Shown here: positions 35,297 to 43,642 of the stretch, in pieces
Layout of the letters: every line of letters begins with the position of its first letter
Numbering within the stretch: the first letter of the stretch is position 1
From: Clostridiales bacterium
Lineage (GTDB): Bacteria > Bacillota > Clostridia > Peptostreptococcales > Anaerovoracaceae
Length of the DNA stretch: 64,000 nt
Reading direction: 5' to 3'
NCBI GenBank assembly: GCA_015058155.1
Contig: SVCW01000005.1
Span: 1-64,000, forward strand
Translations under genes and position numbers: made by a program
The notes under the pieces: model-generated
What the model was told of the DNA's origin: nothing
The model's database searches: none
The model's input: only the letters and a program-made list of their open reading frames with translations

Positions 35297-35662
35297 AATG
35301 ACTGGGCATCCTGTAAGCCGGGTTCTGTAATAGACAGCCATCTATCTAGGCGTGCCATTGCTGACACGCTCGTGCGACCTACCTCTCGGACGGCAGACGA
35401 GCAGCCCGCCACCTGTGTCCATTCTTGGTCTTGCTCCGGGTGGGGTTTACACGGCCAGTATGTTACCATACTGCCGGTGAGCTCTTACCTCACCATTTCA
35501 ACCTTACCACGCAGTGAACTCACCCGTTCGGCGGAATGTTTCTGTTGCACTTTCCCTATAGTTACCTACGCCGGACGTTATCCGGCACCCTTGCTCTGCG
35601 GAGCCCGGACTTTCCTCATGACAAATTCATGCCACGCAGCTGTCCGGATACCCAGTCAACCT
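35297..35662 (-). ncRNA. rnpB: RNase P RNA, bacterial class A type
   Basis: About 366 nt. The P1 ends pair (GACTGGG near 35656 with CCCAGTC ending at 35300). Universally conserved blocks are present: GAGGAAAGTCCGGGCT near the 5' end, ACAGAAACATTCCG and GGTAAGGTTGAAATGGTG in the middle, AGAGGTAGGTCGCACG, and ATGGCTGTC with ACAGAACCCGGCTTA near the 3' end. It is the catalytic RNA that matures tRNA 5' ends. A T-rich tract follows the 3' end. Confidence 0.96.
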
Positions 35663-35666
35663 AAAT

Positions 35667-35694
35667 ATTTTAACACATAAAATGATTTAATCAA
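35667..35694 (-). promoter_or_regulatory. promoter for rnpB
   Basis: TTGATT (35694-35689), 16-nt spacer, TAAAAT (35672-35667) on the minus strand, with TGT directly before the -10. It lies between nif3 and rnpB. Confidence 0.65.
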
Positions 35695-35702
35695 ATAACT
35701 TT

Positions 35703-36497
35703 TTAGATAATTGAAAAAGGATTGATATTAGTGTCCGATACAACTACTTCAGCCTGCATTCCGATTTGTGATCTTAACTTTTCAGCCATATTTTCTGCGA
35801 ACTGAATTTCTGTACCGTAATGACCAGCATCAATAAGTGCTATGCCGAGTTCCTTTGCAGTCTGTGCATCGTGATACTTCACATCACCTGTAACGAGCGC
35901 ATCACAACCGTAACTTTTAGCAAGCATAAGAAGATCCGCACCTGATCCTGTGCATACTGCAATTTTCATAATGAAACTATACATATCTCCTGTATAACGA
36001 ACTTCACCATCATCAAGTCCGAGAGCATCCTTTACTCTTACTGCAAGTTCATTTACTGACCACACATCAGGAATAATACCCATATAACCTACATAGTCAT
36101 TTTCGCCGGGACCTTCATACATTTTTTCTACGTTTTCAAGACCAAGCATACGGCAAAGTTCAGTATTGTTTCCGCCATTTACCTTGTCAAAGCATGTATG
36201 TGATGAATATACTGCAATATCATGCTTTATAAGGTCAATTGTGTAGTCACCCGGAATTTTACCTCTGAGTACGTTTTTAGTTTCTCTGAAGTAAAGCGGG
36301 TGGTGTGTAACTATGATTTCAGCACCTTTTTCGATTGCTTCATTTATAACATCTCTGGTAATTTCGAGGCACACAAGAATCTTATTGTATGCCTGTCTTC
36401 CTACATCAATCTGAAGTCCGCAGTTATCCCAGCTTTCCTGAATTGACTCAGGAGCAATATTATTTAAAGCAGTAAGTAAATCATTTCTGTCTATCAT
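35703..36497 (-). CDS. Nif3-like dinuclear metal-centre protein (YqfO)
   Basis: 264 residues, the short Nif3 form without the central PII-like insert. Metal-ligand motifs are 'IIVTHHPLYF' (about 61-70), 'SSHTCFDKVNGGNN' (about 97-110) and the C-terminal 'GDVKYHDAQ' and 'DAGHYGTE'. Sometimes annotated as GTP cyclohydrolase 1 type 2, but the physiological role is unresolved. The start shares one base with the trmK stop, so they are coupled. Confidence 0.93.
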   Translation of the reverse strand: MIDRNDLLTALNNIAPESIQESWDNCGLQIDVGRQAYNKILVCLEITRDVINEAIEKGAEIIVTHHPLYFRETKNVLRGKIPGDYTIDLIKHDIAVYSSHTCFDKVNGGNNTELCRMLGLENVEKMYEGPGENDYVGYMGIIPDVWSVNELAVRVKDALGLDDGEVRYTGDMYSFIMKIAVCTGSGADLLMLAKSYGCDALVTGDVKYHDAQTAKELGIALIDAGHYGTEIQFAENMAEKLRSQIGMQAEVVVSDTNINPFSII

Positions 36498-37249
36498 TAT
36501 GACTTTCCTCCCAGTAAATCAGAAAGATATGTAATTCTTTCTCTGAAATACAATTCCTTCCTACGTATTTCATCAGTTATGACACCTGATTTTCCAAGAC
36601 TTTCAAGAATCTCTTTTTCTTTTCTGAGTCTTCTTTCAATGTATTCAGTTGCAAGCTCACCATTTTCAAGAAGATTCTCAGGAACTTCGTATCTTATGTC
36701 GTCTTCCGTATAAGGAAGTTCAATACTGATATCCGCTCTTTCCGGTGCGGAAACAACTATCACATCACAGATAAACTTACCTTCTCTTACAAGAAGATTA
36801 TTTTTGATTTCAAAGCCTTTTTGCATCAGGCTATATCTGAGTTTGCCCTGATTATTTCGTGGCTGTAAGACGTATTTTTTAAGTGATACAGCCTTTTCCA
36901 TATCGTCTTCTATTATTTCCGAAATGAGAATTCCACCCATTCCTGCGATGACAACTACATCAACTTCACCATGCTTAAGTACACGTATTCCGTCGCCAAG
37001 TCTGTAATCAAAAGTACCTTCTTCAAATACACGACCTCTTTCGGCTCTGTTCTTAATCATTCTGTTGACATTCTGTTTTCCCTTTTCGAGCGACCCCTTG
37101 CTGACATCTGCAAGAATAACTCTCGGGCAGATTCCTTCATCTGCAAGATACATAGGCAAAAAACCATGGTCGGTTCCAACGTCGGCCATGGTTTCGTTAT
37201 TTTCAATCTGAGATGCTATAAGCATCAGTCTGTCACTAAGTTTAATCAT
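36497..37249 (-). CDS. trmK: tRNA (adenine(22)-N1)-methyltransferase TrmK
   Basis: 250 residues. A Rossmann SAM site 'MADVGTDHGFLPMYLA' is at about 21-36, followed by 'ADVSKGSLEKGKQN' and the catalytic-region 'VVIAGMGGILISEII'. A C-terminal coiled-coil helix (about 200-235) is typical of TrmK. It makes m1A22 in tRNA. It lies four bases after rpoD, the common rpoD-trmK-nif3 order. Confidence 0.95.
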   Translation of the reverse strand: MIKLSDRLMLIASQIENNETMADVGTDHGFLPMYLADEGICPRVILADVSKGSLEKGKQNVNRMIKNRAERGRVFEEGTFDYRLGDGIRVLKHGEVDVVVIAGMGGILISEIIEDDMEKAVSLKKYVLQPRNNQGKLRYSLMQKGFEIKNNLLVREGKFICDVIVVSAPERADISIELPYTEDDIRYEVPENLLENGELATEYIERRLRKEKEILESLGKSGVITDEIRRKELYFRERITYLSDLLGGKS

Positions 37250-37253
37250 CAGT

Positions 37254-38390
37254 CTACTCCAAGTAATCCTTGAGTTTCTTGCTTCTTGACGGATGTCTGA
37301 GCTTTCTTAAAGCCTTGGCTTCAATCTGTCTGATTCTTTCTCTTGTTACATCGAAAGTCTTTCCTACTTCTTCAAGAGTTCTTGCTCTTCCATCTTCAAG
37401 TCCGAATCTGAGTTTGAGTACTTTCTGTTCTCTTTCTGTAAGTGTATCGAGAACTTCTACAAGCTGTTCCTTAAGCATTGAGAATGCGGCTGCTTCTGCA
37501 GGTGCCGGAACATCTTCATCAGGAATAAAATCGCCAAGATGTGAATCTTCTTCTTCACCAATAGGAGTTTCAAGAGAAACAGGTTCCTGAGCAATCTTTA
37601 AAATTTCTCTTACCTTTTCTTCTGAAATATCCATTTCCTTAGCGATTTCTTCAGGAGTAGGTTCACGTCCGTATTCCTGAAGGAGCTGTCTTGAGATTCT
37701 GATAAGTTTGTTGATAGTTTCAACCATATGAACAGGAATTCTGATTGTTCTTGCCTGGTCAGCGATTGAACGTGTAATTGCCTGTCTGATCCACCATGTA
37801 GCATAAGTACTGAACTTATAGCCCTTTCTGTAGTCAAACTTGTCAACAGCCTTGATAAGTCCGAGATTACCTTCCTGAATAAGATCAAGGAAAAGCATAC
37901 CACGTCCAACGTATCTCTTTGCGATACTTACTACAAGTCGTAAGTTTGCTTCGCAGAGCTGCTTCTTTGCTTCGTCATCGCCGGCTTCCATTCTCTTTGC
38001 AAGCTCAATTTCTTCTTCAGCAGTAAGAAGAGGAACCTTACCGATTTCCTTGAGATACATTCTTACAGGGTCATCAACTGCGATACCCTTTGGAAGTGAT
38101 GCTTCAATATCAATTTCACCTGACTCGTCAACGATGATATCTTCTGAATCATCAACACCTTCTGCTTCCATATCAATAATTTCAAAGTCATCAGGTTCTA
38201 CTTCTGATACAACTTCAATACCCATTGCACTGAGACTATCGTAAACTTCGTCAATCTGATCCTTGTCGAGGTCTACACTTTCAAGAAGGTCTGATACTTC
38301 ACGGAAAGTAATCTTTCCTTTTGCTCTCGCTCTTTCAACCAGTTCATTCAAATACTGGGTCTTCTTTTCCTGATTATCTTCGTAAGTCAT
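37254..38390 (-). CDS. rpoD: RNA polymerase primary sigma factor
   Basis: 378 residues. A short region 1.1 is followed by an acidic linker (about 60-100), region 1.2 ('[22 protein letters not shown]'-type segment), region 2 ('[20 protein letters not shown]', '[18 protein letters not shown]'), region 3, and region 4 with the helix-turn-helix '[20 protein letters not shown]'. The promoters seen in the window (TTGACA/TATAAT, 17-nt spacers) fit this factor, as does the nearby 6S RNA. The start codon overlaps the dnaG stop by one base. Confidence 0.98.
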   Translation of the reverse strand: MTYEDNQEKKTQYLNELVERARAKGKITFREVSDLLESVDLDKDQIDEVYDSLSAMGIEVVSEVEPDDFEIIDMEAEGVDDSEDIIVDESGEIDIEASLPKGIAVDDPVRMYLKEIGKVPLLTAEEEIELAKRMEAGDDEAKKQLCEANLRLVVSIAKRYVGRGMLFLDLIQEGNLGLIKAVDKFDYRKGYKFSTYATWWIRQAITRSIADQARTIRIPVHMVETINKLIRISRQLLQEYGREPTPEEIAKEMDISEEKVREILKIAQEPVSLETPIGEEEDSHLGDFIPDEDVPAPAEAAAFSMLKEQLVEVLDTLTEREQKVLKLRFGLEDGRARTLEEVGKTFDVTRERIRQIEAKALRKLRHPSRSKKLKDYLE

Positions 38391-40156
38391 TACTGTAAAC
38401 CTCCATAGTTTGTTTTGGCCTTTTGTATTTCGTTAAGTTCTTCCATCAGTTCCCTGATCTGGTCCTCATTTTCGCTTTCGTCTGCCACCGAAAGCATTAC
38501 ATTAATCTCACTCTCACGCTGCCTGAGCTCCGAAAGCTCGATTGTTTTGACACACTCTTCATATATACGCTCTATATCAGCAACCGGTACATTTTCAAGG
38601 ATATTATCAAGAAGCTTTCTTTCTTCGTTTTCAAGAAGTTCTCTAAGCTCCGGTATACTGATGTCGTCACGTTTTGTTTTCAGGTCTGCTATCTGTTCCC
38701 AGAGAACAGGCGCCATACCATTTCGTATCTTGTAAGAGTACATTTTTACTTTTTCATAGTACTCACCGTCGACAAGAACCATTTTTATAAGAGTCTTTTC
38801 AAGAAGTGTTTCCGGATTTGATGAATAACCTCTGTCAGAAGTATTATCCTCCGAAACTGTCTGAACAGGTCTCCCCTGTGGATTATCACGGTTTTCAGGA
38901 GTATTATTGCCGTAAAGTTCCATTCTTATAGCACCTTCCGACATTTTCATATCCTGTGCAATCTTCTTCACATATATATCAGCTGCAGAAGGAGATAATG
39001 CCCGGAGTACATGAATTGCTTCCTTCATGAACTGGACCCTTCCCTCCGTAGTTGAAGTATCTATTTTACGCTTGATATTTTCTATCCTGTAATCTGCATA
39101 TGGAAGCGCGTTTTTGGTTAGGTCAAGAAACGCTTCTCTGCCTTTTTTCTTAATGAATTCGTCAGGATCCTTACCATCAGTTACATGTAGCACCTTTACA
39201 TTAATATTTGCACGATGAAGGATTTCAAGCCCTCTTAGTGCCGCCGCACGGCCTGCTTCGTCTGCATCATATGAAAGTATAACCTTGTCTGTATAACGTT
39301 TAAGAAGTGCTGCCTGATTCTCGGTAAGTGCTGTTCCAAGTGATGCTGAGACATTTCTTACTCCTGACTGATAGAGAGAAATCACATCCATATATCCCTC
39401 AACAAGTATCGCGCAATTCTCTTTTCCTATATCCTGTCTTGTCAGGTTAAGGCCGTAGAGATTATTTTTCTTAAGGAATATTTCAGATTCAGGTGAATTG
39501 AGATATTTAGGCTGGGCATCTCCAAGAGCTCGTCCCCCGAAACCGATTACTTTGCCTCTCGTATTTATTATCGGGAACATAACTCTATCCCTGAATTTAT
39601 CATATACCCTGTCTCCTGAAGAAGAAACAAGTCCGAGTTTGAGAAGTAGCTTATCATCATATCCCTTGGAATTGAGATAATCCCTGAGACTGCTCCATTC
39701 CGGATCAGCATAGCCGATTCCGAATTTCTTTAAAGTAGCAGGGTCAATACCACGCTTTCTCATATATTCAAGTCCGGCATTTCCAGGAGCAATAAAAGCT
39801 TTATGGAAGAAAAGCGCTGCCTCTCTGTTTATTTCGTAAAGCTGGTCGTTTTTTTCATTACGACCGAAGCCTTTCTTGATTTCAATACCATACTCACCAG
39901 CCAGTTTTTCTACTGCCTGAGGGAAATCGAGATTATAATATCTCATAACAAATCCGATGACATCGCCGCTTGCACCGCAGCCGAAACAAGTAAATATCTG
40001 CTTCTGCTCGGACACAACAAAAGAAGGCGTTTTTTCATTATGAAAAGGACATACTCCTTTATAATTACTTCCTGCCTTTTTAAGTGGAACCACGCGTCCG
40101 ACAACGTCCACAATATTACATCTGTTTCTGATTTCATCTACAACATTGTTATACAT
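38390..40156 (-). CDS. dnaG: DNA primase
   Basis: 588 residues. The N-terminal CHC2 zinc finger has C36, H39, C57 and C60. The TOPRIM core includes '[18 protein letters not shown]' and '[16 protein letters not shown]'. A C-terminal helicase-binding region follows and ends in an acidic coiled coil. It synthesises RNA primers in replication and is coupled to rpoD. The ATG has no good Shine-Dalgarno sequence (only AATAAAG nearby) and I see no clear promoter in the 60-base gap upstream. Confidence 0.97.
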   Translation of the reverse strand: MYNNVVDEIRNRCNIVDVVGRVVPLKKAGSNYKGVCPFHNEKTPSFVVSEQKQIFTCFGCGASGDVIGFVMRYYNLDFPQAVEKLAGEYGIEIKKGFGRNEKNDQLYEINREAALFFHKAFIAPGNAGLEYMRKRGIDPATLKKFGIGYADPEWSSLRDYLNSKGYDDKLLLKLGLVSSSGDRVYDKFRDRVMFPIINTRGKVIGFGGRALGDAQPKYLNSPESEIFLKKNNLYGLNLTRQDIGKENCAILVEGYMDVISLYQSGVRNVSASLGTALTENQAALLKRYTDKVILSYDADEAGRAAALRGLEILHRANINVKVLHVTDGKDPDEFIKKKGREAFLDLTKNALPYADYRIENIKRKIDTSTTEGRVQFMKEAIHVLRALSPSAADIYVKKIAQDMKMSEGAIRMELYGNNTPENRDNPQGRPVQTVSEDNTSDRGYSSNPETLLEKTLIKMVLVDGEYYEKVKMYSYKIRNGMAPVLWEQIADLKTKRDDISIPELRELLENEERKLLDNILENVPVADIERIYEECVKTIELSELRQRESEINVMLSVADESENEDQIRELMEELNEIQKAKTNYGGLQ

Positions 40157-40193
40157 ACTTTATTATTCGACGAAAAACAGTAATTCCTTTTTT

Positions 40194-40227
40194 AAAAAAT
40201 GAAAAAGCCGAATTAATTATCGGCTTT
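40194..40227 (-). terminator. intrinsic terminator overlapping the end of dgt
   Basis: AAAGCCGA (40227-40220) pairs with TCGGCTTT (40211-40204) on the minus strand; the loop may pair further. A CTTTTTCATTTTTT tract follows. The dgt stop codon lies in the loop, so termination and translation end overlap. dnaG begins about 40 bases further on. Confidence 0.8.
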
Positions 40228-41221
40228 CCTTAAGTAAATCATAATATATATTTGTGGCATATCTGTCGGTCATTCCGGCCACCTGGTCCTTCACAACTTC
40301 ATTAAGTCCGTATTCCCTGATCATTTCTTTTCTTTCCTCAGGTAATCTGTCCGGATTATCCATATAAAAACGATAAAGGAATCTTATGATATTCTCTACT
40401 TCTGCAAGATCTTCGTCTCTCTTGACTTTATTGTTGTGGTAAACATTTTCAAACATGAAACTTCTTAAAGTATTCATGCTTTTAAGACGTTCCTCACTCA
40501 TGATGATTCTGTCTTTTCCTTCGCTGTTTTCGATAAGATCGGAAACGAGTGTATTTATACGTATGCTGTGTGAATAACCAAGCACTTCAAGACATTCTTT
40601 CGGCAGCTCATCAATAGTTATAACACCGCTTCTTAAAGCATCATCAATATCATGATTTATGTACGCAATTCGGTCGCTGATTTTAACAATCTGTCCTTCA
40701 AGAGTAAAAGGAACTCCAGGGCCGGTATGATTCAGTATCCCGTCCCTTACTTCTTTTGTAAGGTTCATTCCCTTTCTTCCGTTCTGTGATTCAAGGACTT
40801 CGACCACTCTCAGGCTCTGTTCATTGTGTTCGAACCCGCCTGGATGAATTTCTGCAAGGATACTTTCTCCAGTATGTCCGAATGGTGTATGTCCGAGGTC
40901 ATGTCCGAGAGCTATTGCTTCAGTCAGGTCTTCGTTGAGTCCGAGACCTCTTGCCACAGTCCTCGCAATCTGCGAAACTTCAATCGTATGAGTAAGTCTT
41001 GTTCTGAAATGGTCTCCTTCGGGAGCCAGAAATACCTGTGTCTTGTGCATCAGCCTTCTGAATGCCTTTGAATGAATTATCCTGTCCCTGTCCCTCTGGA
41101 ATTCTGTACGGAACTCGCACTTTTCCTCAGGAAAATCGCGTCCGAGGCTTTCGGCAGATTTTGCTGCGAAAGGACTCAGTATCTCATATTCTCTTTTCTC
41201 AATATCCTCTCTTTTAAGCAT
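40217..41221 (-). CDS. dgt: dGTP triphosphohydrolase-like HD protein
   Basis: 334 residues. The Dgt N-terminal signature 'FRTEFQRDRDRIIHSKAFRR' and the HD metal site 'TRLTHTIEVSQIAR' with 'ALGHDLGHTPFGHTGE' are both intact. Members of this short Firmicutes form hydrolyse dNTPs to nucleosides and triphosphate. It precedes dnaG, a frequent clostridial order, and overlaps the upstream DUF47 gene by eight bases. Confidence 0.92.
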   Translation of the reverse strand: MLKREDIEKREYEILSPFAAKSAESLGRDFPEEKCEFRTEFQRDRDRIIHSKAFRRLMHKTQVFLAPEGDHFRTRLTHTIEVSQIARTVARGLGLNEDLTEAIALGHDLGHTPFGHTGESILAEIHPGGFEHNEQSLRVVEVLESQNGRKGMNLTKEVRDGILNHTGPGVPFTLEGQIVKISDRIAYINHDIDDALRSGVITIDELPKECLEVLGYSHSIRINTLVSDLIENSEGKDRIIMSEERLKSMNTLRSFMFENVYHNNKVKRDEDLAEVENIIRFLYRFYMDNPDRLPEERKEMIREYGLNEVVKDQVAGMTDRYATNIYYDLLKESR

Positions 41222-41837
41222 ATTTCATTATTACCCCATCAATCATATTTGCTACGTTTTCACATGAGTCCATAGCATTTTCAAGCTGTTCGAAGAGGTG
41301 CTTCCACTTAATGATTTCAATAGGATCCTTTTCATCCTTGAAAAGTGTTGCGAGTGCTTTTCTGTAAACGATATCACAATCATTTTCAAGCTTATTTACT
41401 TCAATTACCTGCTTGATAAGAAAATCCTTTTTCTTGCTTTCTGAAAGGTGCATGAAAAGAATGTTGAGCTCCGATACAGCCTTTGTAATCATTTCAGTCA
41501 TATTTATAACTTCAGGTCTCATTTCTTTTACATTGAACACGCTGAATCTGTTCGCAATTTCTTCGAGTGAATCAACAATATCATCAATTTCTCTTGTTAC
41601 AGCAAATATATCTCCTCTGTCAAAAGGAGTTCTCTTGGAATTATTAAGCTGCTTGATAACCTTGTGTGACTGAAGGTCGCATTCAGTTTCAAGAGTTTTC
41701 ATAGTTCTGATCTTTTCTTCTACATCATCATATTCTTTTACAAGATTTTCGAAAGCTTCTGCTGCTGTGAGAACCTTGCCCATCTGTTCACTCAATAATG
41801 TGTAGAAAACATTATCTTTTTTTGTTAATCCTGCCAT
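41214..41837 (-). CDS. DUF47 (PhoU-like, YkaA) family protein
   Basis: 207 residues, all helical, with repeated 'LETECD' and 'LENDCDIVY' segments that carry the Glu/Asp metal-cluster ligands of PhoU-like folds. DUF47 proteins usually accompany Pit-type phosphate transporters. No pit gene is adjacent here, so the partner is elsewhere or absent. GGAGG precedes the ATG, and a promoter lies 70-100 bases upstream. Confidence 0.88.
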   Translation of the reverse strand: MAGLTKKDNVFYTLLSEQMGKVLTAAEAFENLVKEYDDVEEKIRTMKTLETECDLQSHKVIKQLNNSKRTPFDRGDIFAVTREIDDIVDSLEEIANRFSVFNVKEMRPEVINMTEMITKAVSELNILFMHLSESKKKDFLIKQVIEVNKLENDCDIVYRKALATLFKDEKDPIEIIKWKHLFEQLENAMDSCENVANMIDGVIMKYA

Positions 41838-41904
41838 TATTTCAGCCTCCGTGAAAACATATCAAACATTTTCATATATAAATACAACAAACACTTATGT
41901 AATT

Positions 41905-41934
41905 ATTATACAACAACTGTGAATATTACGTAAA
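41905..41934 (-). promoter_or_regulatory. promoter for DUF47-dgt
   Basis: TTTACG (41934-41929), 18-nt spacer, TATAAT (41910-41905) on the minus strand, in the gap after dut. No terminator hairpin is visible after dut. Confidence 0.5.
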
Positions 41935-41937
41935 GAA

Positions 41938-42378
41938 TTATCTTGTTCCCGTATGACCGAAACCACCTTCTCCACGAGTCGTTTCAGGAAGGTTATCAAC
42001 AACTTCCCACTCAATCTTTTCGTATCTCGCAATAACCATCTGAGCGATTCTGTCGCCGTCGTTTATGATAAAATCCTTATCACCTAAATTAATAAGAGCA
42101 ACCTTGATTTCGCCTCTGTAATCGCTGTCGATAGTTCCGATTCCGTTTACAAGTCCGATTCCATGCTTTACTGCAAGCCCTGAGCGTGCTCTTACCTGTG
42201 CTTCATATCCTTCAGGAAGAGCGATTGATATTCCGGTAGGAACAAGTGCATATCTGCCACTTTCGATTATTACCGGCTCATCAATGCATGCCCTCAGATC
42301 CATACCTGCAGAACCTGATGTTTCGTAAGAAGGAAGCTGCCCTCTCTTATTAACTATCTTTACATTCATTACTGGCAC
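41938..42378 (-). CDS. dut: deoxyuridine 5'-triphosphate nucleotidohydrolase
   Basis: 146 residues with the trimeric dUTPase motifs in order: 'SAGMDLRA', '[10 protein letters not shown]', '[11 protein letters not shown]', 'GDRIAQMVI' and the C-terminal P-loop-like '[12 protein letters not shown]'. It removes dUTP and supplies dUMP. It overlaps the M16 peptidase gene by ten bases. Confidence 0.97.
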   Translation of the reverse strand: MPVMNVKIVNKRGQLPSYETSGSAGMDLRACIDEPVIIESGRYALVPTGISIALPEGYEAQVRARSGLAVKHGIGLVNGIGTIDSDYRGEIKVALINLGDKDFIINDGDRIAQMVIARYEKIEWEVVDNLPETTRGEGGFGHTGTR

Positions 42379-43622
42379 CTCATAATCTCTTTGATATTAA
42401 CCTTTTCACCTGATACAACAACTGCACTGTATTTGTCAATGTCCCAGATCAATTCAGCAGCCGCTTTTAAATCATCAAGCGTCACACTATCAATTTCTCT
42501 GATAGTATCTTCAAGTGGATAAACTTTGTCAAAAAGAACAACGTTCTTACCGGCCGCAAACATTCTGCTGTTTACATTTTCCTGACTGAAAATATAGCTT
42601 CCCTTAAGCTGCTCTTTTGCCATGTCGAGTTCTTCCTGGCTTACGAAATCTTTTCTTAGTCTCTTAAGTTCGTCAGAAATACCACCTATTGCAGCTTCGA
42701 TTCTGTTGCTGGCTACACCTGCATAAATATTGAAATATCCCATATCAGAATACGTTGAAGCCATTGAATATACAGAATAAGCGAGTCCCTTTTCTTCTCT
42801 GATATTCTGGAAAAGTCTTGAACTCATTGAACCACCCATAATATTGTTTAATATTGTAAAAGGATGATACATATCGTCATCTGTGCTTACGCCTCTTGTT
42901 CCAAGACAGATATGTGCCTGCTCGATATCGCGTACAACTGACTTGTAAAGAGGTTTATAAGGAACTTCTTCGTAGACTTTGAGTTCCTTCTTCTCAGGAA
43001 GATTTGCAAGTCCCTCATTAAACATTTCACAGAGACGTTCTTCATCAAAGTTACCGCTGACAGAAACAACAATGCTGTCCTTTGTATATTCCTTGCGGAT
43101 ATAATCAATCAGCATATCTCTTGATATTCCCTTGAGAGAAGTTTTTGTACCAAGAATTGATTTTGAAAGCGGGTTACCTTTGAATACTAGTTCACTTATT
43201 GTATCGTGAGCAACATCATCAGGTGTATCATTTGTCATTTTCATTTCTTCCATGATAACCTTCTTTTCCTTACCCATTTCATATTTATCAAACTTTGAAT
43301 TTGTAAACATGTCTATGAGAATCTCAGCCGCTTTTTCTGCATTTGAAGAAAGTGTTTTCATGTAGTAACATGTTGCTTCCTTACCTGTAAAAGCATTCAT
43401 CTGGCCTGCAATTTTATCAGCATCTTCCGCAATCTGCTTGGCACTTCTTTGTTCTGTTCCCTTGAACATCATGTGTTCTATGAAATGTGACACACCTGAA
43501 ACTACAGGTTCTTCGTCACGTGCACCTGCTCTTACCCAGATACCGATGGAAACTGACTGTACATGATCAATCTTTTCAGTTACCATTCTGATTCCATTAC
43601 TTAGTTTTCGGATGTTAATCAT
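42369..43622 (-). CDS. M16 family zinc peptidase (processing-peptidase-like)
   Basis: 417 residues. The inverted zinc motif HFIEH is at 46-50, with the downstream Glu in the '[10 protein letters not shown]' region, then a second inactive M16 domain in the C-terminal half. It matches the B. subtilis YmxG/MlpA type, which occurs as one chain. It has no signal peptide, so it acts in the cytoplasm; the substrate is unknown. GAGGT precedes the ATG, 20 bases after the surface-protein gene. Confidence 0.9.
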   Translation of the reverse strand: MINIRKLSNGIRMVTEKIDHVQSVSIGIWVRAGARDEEPVVSGVSHFIEHMMFKGTEQRSAKQIAEDADKIAGQMNAFTGKEATCYYMKTLSSNAEKAAEILIDMFTNSKFDKYEMGKEKKVIMEEMKMTNDTPDDVAHDTISELVFKGNPLSKSILGTKTSLKGISRDMLIDYIRKEYTKDSIVVSVSGNFDEERLCEMFNEGLANLPEKKELKVYEEVPYKPLYKSVVRDIEQAHICLGTRGVSTDDDMYHPFTILNNIMGGSMSSRLFQNIREEKGLAYSVYSMASTYSDMGYFNIYAGVASNRIEAAIGGISDELKRLRKDFVSQEELDMAKEQLKGSYIFSQENVNSRMFAAGKNVVLFDKVYPLEDTIREIDSVTLDDLKAAAELIWDIDKYSAVVVSGEKVNIKEIMRCQ

Positions 43623-43642
43623 ATTTACCTCTTTCCGTAATA

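Noticed and set aside
35269..35469. Upstream in-frame extension of the cysteine-cluster gene to an ATG at 35469
   Set aside because: The 67 extra codons translate the conserved core of RNase P RNA; the ATG at 35268 has a proper ribosome site.
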